Source: JALYXS01 sp051003795
Lineage (GTDB): Bacteria > Acidobacteriota > Terriglobia > Bryobacterales > Bryobacteraceae
DNA length: 8,416 bases
Direction: 5' to 3'
Assembly (NCBI GenBank): GCA_051003795.1
Contig: JBPCKZ010000074.1
Span: forward strand, 1-8,416
Position 1 is the stretch's first letter. The number at the start of each line of letters is the position of its first letter. A program made the translations under genes and the position numbers. Positions 4,531 through 8,416 of this stretch are shown here, one piece after another. A model generated the notes under the pieces. That model did not search any database. It was not told the origin of the DNA and saw only the letters and a program-made list of their open reading frames with translations.

Positions 4531-6740
4531 TCTCCCGGTCCCGCAATGTCCTGTCGGCGCTAGCGGCGTGCGCTTTTATCATCGCTCCGGCACAGGCTTA
4601 CTATCACTATATTCATTACACGTCGCGTACTTCGCCGTACGCGCCAGTGCCGGAAAAATTCGATCTCGGTGCGCTGCCGAACAAAACGCTCACGTTTTTC
4701 GTTTCCGACTCGGGTCCCGTGCAGTATTCGCAGAACGACAGTTTTCCTTCCGTTTTAGGGCAGCTCCGCCAGGCGGCCCAGGCATGGAACGCGGTCGATA
4801 CTTGCGATCTGCGCGTTGCATTTGGCGGCCTATACACGACTGGAACGCCACAGGCCAGCCCCGGCGCGGAAGTCGTTTTCGAAGATCTGGCGCCAGGTCT
4901 TTTGGGTTTCGGGGGACACACGGCGCGCACCGATACGGCAACTGGTCCCAACGGGACTTTTTTCCCGATCACGCGCGCCGTGGTGCATTTGAACCGCGAC
5001 CTTACCCGGCTCCCAGGACCCAACTACACCGGTAATTTCTTTCTTGTGGCGGTTCACGAGATGGGCCACGCCCTGGGATTGCAGCATACGTTCACGTCCA
5101 GCGTGATGTCTACCTACCCCACGCGAGCCACGTCGCTTACGCGCCCGCTCGACGCGGACGATATGGCCGGGGTTTCGGTTCTCTATCCGGCGGCAAAATT
5201 CGCGGGTCAGACGGGCAGCGTCACGGGGCGAATTACGGCCAATGGGCAAGGCCTCCACATGGCGTCGGTCGTGGCGATCGCCAGCGGCCGTCCGGCGGTA
5301 AGCGCCTTGACCAATCCGGATGGAACATTTCGCATCGATGGCGTTCCTCCCGCGCAATATTTTGTTTATGCGCACGCATTGCCGCCGGGCGCCGATATTA
5401 CTTCGCCCTTGGATCCGAATGGCAACGCCATTGGCCCGGACGGAGCGTTCGACACCACTTTTTTTCCGGGCACGAGCGATCCATCGCAAGCGGCGGCGGT
5501 TTCCGTCAGCTCCGGCGCGGCCGCCGATATTGGCAATCTAGCGGTGCGGCCCCGCGGTTCCGTTCCGATCTACGCGGTTTCCACCTACAGCTATTTCAAT
5601 CAGAATACGGTTGCCGTGAAGCCTGGCTATTTGGATCTGACGCAGGGAAGCGGAACGCTGGTGGCGCAGGGCACGGGGTTCGGAGCGAACGGGCGGACAA
5701 CGCCCGGCCTGAACGTGCAGATCCTCGGCGGGTCCGCTTATCTGCCGAATGGAGTCCGTCCGTATAGCCCCGATGGGGTCAACACTTACCTCGCGCTCGA
5801 TGTGCGGCTGGCTCTGGGAGTGACGCCCGGTCCGCAGCATCTCATTTTCTCGCAACCCGATTACGTTTACGTCCTCCCATCGGGACTGGACCTGGTGCAG
5901 AAACAGCCGCCCTCGGTTTCGACGGTGGCATCGAATGGAGACGGAACCGTAACCGTTACGGGAACGAACTTCGCATCGGATAGCCAAATCTATTTCGACG
6001 GACTTCCCGCCGCCGTCGGGACCATTGATAGCGCCAACGGGCGCGCCGTGGTGACCCCGCCTCCCGGCGCAAGCGGCCAGCACTCCGCCGTGACGGTCTT
6101 CAACACGGATGGCCAGAATTCGCTATTCCTTCAGGTCAATGCGCCGCCCGGTTTCACGTACGATTCCACCGGTCCGCAGTCGATCGTGCTGAATCCGCCC
6201 GCGCTACCCGCCGGTAGCGAGGCGGCCATCGACGTCACCGGCGTGAATACGCGATTCGTGGCCGGCCAGACGATCGTCGGTTTCGGGTCGGACGACGTGT
6301 TCGTTCGCCGCGTGTTCGTATTGAGTCCAACGCACCTGTTGGTGGATGTTTCGATCGCGTCCAATGCGGCGCAGGTTGCCACCGAAGCGAGCGTGATTTC
6401 AGGATTCCAGGTAACATCGCTGCCGCTCGGCTTCCAAATTTTGGGGCAGAATCCGGGCGCGCCTTCCGCGATTCCGGCGCTCGTGAACGCCGCCACCGGG
6501 CAAGGCCCGGCGAGTCCGGGCACGGTCGTCAGTCTTACCGGTCAGAATCTGTTGGCGGGTAATGGCCTGATTCCTTCCGTTACATTGAACGACCAGCCGG
6601 TCGCCGTTTCGTTCGTTTCGGCCAATCAAATCAACTTCCAAATTCCCGCTCAATTTCCGACTGGGCCCGCGCTGCTGAAAGTCAATAACGGGACCGCCGT
6701 CAGCCTGCCCGTCGCGGTTAATATCGAGCCCGGACAGTAG
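4527..6740 (+). CDS. Secreted matrixin-type zinc metalloprotease with TIG and Solibacter C-terminal domains
   Basis: This 737-residue exported endopeptidase starts with a signal peptide (about 1-24, ending PAQA). The catalytic domain spans about 44-215 and carries the zinc motif HEMGHALGLQH, with H177, H181 and H187 as ligands and E178 as catalytic base, followed by a Met-turn at M194 (SSVMST) as in M10 matrixins and other metzincins. Residues 230-290 resemble a carboxypeptidase-regulatory-like beta domain (GSVTGRI to YFVYAHALPPG). Residues about 461-537 are an IPT/TIG immunoglobulin-like domain (VTVTGTNFASDSQIYFDG). The last 92 residues match the Solibacter C-terminal domain family (NAATGQGPASPGTVVSLTGQ, then VSANQINFQIP). 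The GTG at 4527 is chosen over the longer open frame from 4014 because it overlaps the previous stop, begins the signal peptide and follows GGTGG at 4519-4523. No prodomain or cysteine switch is seen before the catalytic core. The substrate is unknown. Confidence 0.93.
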   Translation: MISRSRNVLSALAACAFIIAPAQAYYHYIHYTSRTSPYAPVPEKFDLGALPNKTLTFFVSDSGPVQYSQNDSFPSVLGQLRQAAQAWNAVDTCDLRVAFGGLYTTGTPQASPGAEVVFEDLAPGLLGFGGHTARTDTATGPNGTFFPITRAVVHLNRDLTRLPGPNYTGNFFLVAVHEMGHALGLQHTFTSSVMSTYPTRATSLTRPLDADDMAGVSVLYPAAKFAGQTGSVTGRITANGQGLHMASVVAIASGRPAVSALTNPDGTFRIDGVPPAQYFVYAHALPPGADITSPLDPNGNAIGPDGAFDTTFFPGTSDPSQAAAVSVSSGAAADIGNLAVRPRGSVPIYAVSTYSYFNQNTVAVKPGYLDLTQGSGTLVAQGTGFGANGRTTPGLNVQILGGSAYLPNGVRPYSPDGVNTYLALDVRLALGVTPGPQHLIFSQPDYVYVLPSGLDLVQKQPPSVSTVASNGDGTVTVTGTNFASDSQIYFDGLPAAVGTIDSANGRAVVTPPPGASGQHSAVTVFNTDGQNSLFLQVNAPPGFTYDSTGPQSIVLNPPALPAGSEAAIDVTGVNTRFVAGQTIVGFGSDDVFVRRVFVLSPTHLLVDVSIASNAAQVATEASVISGFQVTSLPLGFQILGQNPGAPSAIPALVNAATGQGPASPGTVVSLTGQNLLAGNGLIPSVTLNDQPVAVSFVSANQINFQIPAQFPTGPALLKVNNGTAVSLPVAVNIEPGQ

Positions 6741-6742
6741 TA

Positions 6743-6748
6743 TATAAT
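6743..6748 (+). promoter_or_regulatory. Perfect TATAAT -10 box, probably for a leaderless GH172 mRNA
   Basis: TATAAT begins two bases after the protease stop codon and lies eight bases before the ATG at 6757. No good -35 hexamer is found at 16-18 bases upstream, nor an extended -10. There is no Shine-Dalgarno sequence before the ATG, so transcription would start at or just before the start codon, as proposed for the TPR gene with the same eight-base spacing. Confidence 0.5.
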
Positions 6749-6756
6749 CCTCGTCT

Positions 6757-7899
6757 ATGGATAACCCGGAAGCGCCCCGACGAGGATTTCTTCGCCGTCT
6801 CGCCGGCATGGCGGGAATCACCGCGGCCGCCGGCGCGGCTCCGGCTCAAACCCAGGCCCAAAACAATCAGGGCGACTACCGATTCCTCGCGCGTTACGCG
6901 CGCGCTCAAAATTACAAATCGCTCAAGCAATCCAGTTTCGACCGCACCGGCGGCAACGCCGATCGGTGGCCCATCGCCGCCGGAGCCACGCAGGAAGTGT
7001 TTAACTCCGCCGGACCCGGCGTGATCACCCACATCTGGTTCACCATGGGGTCTCCCAGCGTTAACCACCTGAAAGAAATCGTCATCCGCATGTATTGGGA
7101 TGGAAATTCGAAGCCCAGCGTTGAAGTGCCGGTCGGGGATTTCTTCGGCTTGAATCTGGGCCAGTACTTCGTTTACGAATCGGAATTTCTAAACTGCTCG
7201 TCGATCAAAGCGCTGAATTGCTATTTCTCGATGCCGTTCCGCAAGTCGGCGCGCATCACGGCGACGAACGAGGGGAGCCAGAACGCCGGTGCGTTTTACT
7301 CGAACATCGATTACCAACTGGTCCCGTCGCTTCCCGCCGATGCGCTCTACTTTCATGCGCAATACCGCCAAGCGACGCCCAATCGGGCGGTCAAGTTTCC
7401 CGAAGGCGGCCAAGAACTGAATCCGAACGGCGAGCGCAATTACGTTTACGTGGAGACGCGCGGACGCGGCCACCTGATGGGCGTGACGCTGGGCGTCCTG
7501 CAGAACGGCGAGCGATGGTGGGGCGAAGGCGACGACATGATCTTCATCGACGACGAGAAGAAGCCCGCCATCACCGGCACCGGTTCGGAAGATTATTTCT
7601 GCGGCGCTTGGGACTTCGGCGGCCGCGATGGCGCCGTGCCGTTTTCCCATCTCTACAATGGCGCGCCGCTGATCGCTTCGGCCGAGCGCACCGGCGGACG
7701 TTACTGTCTATACCGCTGGCACGCGGACAACCCCGTTACGTTCACGAGTTATCTAAAACACACCATGGAGCACGGCCACGCCGACGACCGCGCCGACAAT
7801 TTCTATTCCGTGTGTTATTGGTATCAATCCGAACCTTACACGGATTTCCCGGCCTTGCCGCCCGCGGCGGACCGGATCCCCGTCCTAAAGCCGACCTAA
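6757..7899 (+). CDS. Tat-exported GH172 (DUF2961) glycoside hydrolase
   Basis: This 380-residue protein is a DUF2961 member, now classed as glycoside hydrolase family 172, whose characterised members act on alpha-fructofuranosyl or alpha-D-arabinofuranosyl linkages. Residues 8-36 form a twin-arginine leader (RRGFLRR, then an Ala-rich hydrophobic stretch), so it is probably folded before export to the periplasm or outside. Family landmarks include SVEVPVGDFFG at 121-131, RGRGHLMGVTLG near 235-246, WWGEGDD around E257 and GTGSEDYF around E278. The two glutamates are 21 residues apart, the same spacing as the catalytic pair I recall for the bifidobacterial enzyme (Glu270 and Glu291), so E257 and E278 are the likely catalytic residues. 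Length fits a single jelly-roll GH172 unit that works as an oligomer. The stop overlaps the cupin start by one base. Exact sugar specificity cannot be read from the sequence. Confidence 0.92.
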   Translation: MDNPEAPRRGFLRRLAGMAGITAAAGAAPAQTQAQNNQGDYRFLARYARAQNYKSLKQSSFDRTGGNADRWPIAAGATQEVFNSAGPGVITHIWFTMGSPSVNHLKEIVIRMYWDGNSKPSVEVPVGDFFGLNLGQYFVYESEFLNCSSIKALNCYFSMPFRKSARITATNEGSQNAGAFYSNIDYQLVPSLPADALYFHAQYRQATPNRAVKFPEGGQELNPNGERNYVYVETRGRGHLMGVTLGVLQNGERWWGEGDDMIFIDDEKKPAITGTGSEDYFCGAWDFGGRDGAVPFSHLYNGAPLIASAERTGGRYCLYRWHADNPVTFTSYLKHTMEHGHADDRADNFYSVCYWYQSEPYTDFPALPPAADRIPVLKPT

Positions 7900-8384
7900 T
7901 GAAGATCATGAAAAAATCCATAGTCGTTTTGAGCGTTGTTTTCGGCGCGGGTGCTCTGGCGCTTCTCGCCGCCGATCCGGAAGGCTTTCACCTGTGGACC
8001 GGCTCCGAATTAAGATCGTTCGACAAGAAGCTGGCGTCGAAAATGAATGAGGGGAAAATTGCCAACGAGCCGCTTGGCAAGTTCGGCAATCACTCAGTGA
8101 GCGTGATTCACAGGGAAGGCAGCGGCGAGGCTGAACTGCACGAAAAGCAGGCTGATGTGATGATTATCGAGAGCGGCGATGCGGTAATCATAGTGGGCGG
8201 GACGATTCCCGATTCGAAGACCACCGCCGCGAACGAAGTGCGCGGCCCGAAAGTGGAAGGCGGCGAGCGCAAGAAGCTAACGCCGGGAGCGATCGTGCAT
8301 ATCCCGGCCAAAATGCCGCATCAAATGCTGCTCGAGCCGGGCAAACAGATTACGTACGCCATCGTGAAGATCGATTCGGAATAG
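7899..8384 (+). CDS. Small secreted cupin-fold protein
   Basis: This 161-residue protein has an N-terminal hydrophobic signal peptide (MKIMKKSIVVLSVVFGAGAL, probably cleaved near LLAAD at 21-26). The rest is a single cupin barrel. Motif 1 is degenerate: GEAELHEKQADVMIIESGDA keeps H81 but has Glu at the usual first His position and Asp near the usual Glu. Motif 2 is clear, LTPGAIVHIPAKMPHQM, with H141. A metal, if bound, would be held by a reduced ligand set, so catalytic or sugar-binding function is open. The ATG at 7899 overlaps the GH172 stop as TAATG, arguing for translational coupling; an alternative ATG at 7908 gives a protein three residues shorter. The pairing with a Tat-exported glycosidase suggests extracytoplasmic carbohydrate use, but that is inference. 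Confidence 0.88.
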   Translation: MKIMKKSIVVLSVVFGAGALALLAADPEGFHLWTGSELRSFDKKLASKMNEGKIANEPLGKFGNHSVSVIHREGSGEAELHEKQADVMIIESGDAVIIVGGTIPDSKTTAANEVRGPKVEGGERKKLTPGAIVHIPAKMPHQMLLEPGKQITYAIVKIDSE

Positions 8385-8403
8385 GCGGTCGGAGTCAAAA
8401 AGC

Positions 8404-8416
8404 ATGGGCCGCGAAC
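8404..8416 (+). CDS. Possible start of a further gene (cut by window edge)
   Basis: GGAG at 8391-8394 precedes an ATG at 8404 by nine bases, a usable ribosome-binding arrangement, 19 bases after the cupin stop. Only four codons (MGRE) are visible, so no product can be named. If real, it would be the next member of the GH172-cupin operon. Confidence 0.3.

Noticed and set aside
7218..7898. Upstream in-frame extension of the cupin protein
   Set aside because: It overlaps the GH172 gene, whose catalytic motifs are in the other frame, and the extension is Arg-rich with no recognisable domain; the signal peptide starts at 7899.
1..8416. tRNA, rRNA or CRISPR arrays
   Set aside because: No cloverleaf-like segments with a conserved T-loop, no rRNA stretches and no regularly spaced repeats of CRISPR length were seen.

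Overview
The window looks like chromosomal DNA of an acidobacterium of the Solibacter/Bryobacter type. The clearest pointer is the last ~92 residues of the metalloprotease at 4527-6740, which read like the C-terminal domain family named after Solibacter (TIGR03437). The GC-rich codon use, the long TPR protein, a GH172/DUF2961 hydrolase with a Tat leader, and a Phd-type antitoxin remnant also fit. This assignment comes from recalled family features, not a search.

Layout. Positions 1-106 look like the end of an insertion sequence that runs off the left edge: it has two imperfect direct repeats and a 5'-TG end on the minus strand. A hairpin followed by six T's on the minus strand lies inside it. 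A minus-strand gene (148-1713) encodes a secreted or anchored TPR protein, probably from a nearly leaderless promoter overlapping a 19-bp palindrome. The 245-bp gap between the divergent genes holds a decayed, frameshifted Phd-type antitoxin (about 1750-1920, minus) and a perfect 17-bp palindrome just before the next gene.

From 1959 everything is on the plus strand. First is a 652-residue Nramp/MntH-type metal transporter with a fused cytoplasmic UspA domain (1959-3917). A small secreted protein (3949-4530) follows; its stop overlaps the GTG start of a secreted matrixin-type zinc protease (4527-6740) built of a catalytic domain, a carboxypeptidase-regulatory-like domain, an IPT/TIG domain and the Solibacter C-terminal domain. 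A perfect TATAAT box 8 nt before the next ATG suggests a new transcription unit: a Tat-exported GH172/DUF2961 glycosidase (6757-7899), overlapped by one base with a secreted cupin-fold protein (7899-8384). A possible further start codon with a Shine-Dalgarno sequence lies at 8404.

How the genes may work together: two translationally coupled secretion pairs stand out, namely small secreted protein plus matrixin, and GH172 hydrolase plus cupin. With the TPR protein they suggest an envelope or polymer-degrading role. The Nramp-Usp fusion would join Mn/Fe uptake to a nucleotide-binding stress domain. The best candidate for an undescribed system is the small protein/matrixin pair, because the protease shows no obvious inhibitory prodomain and its partner is co-translated and co-exported.
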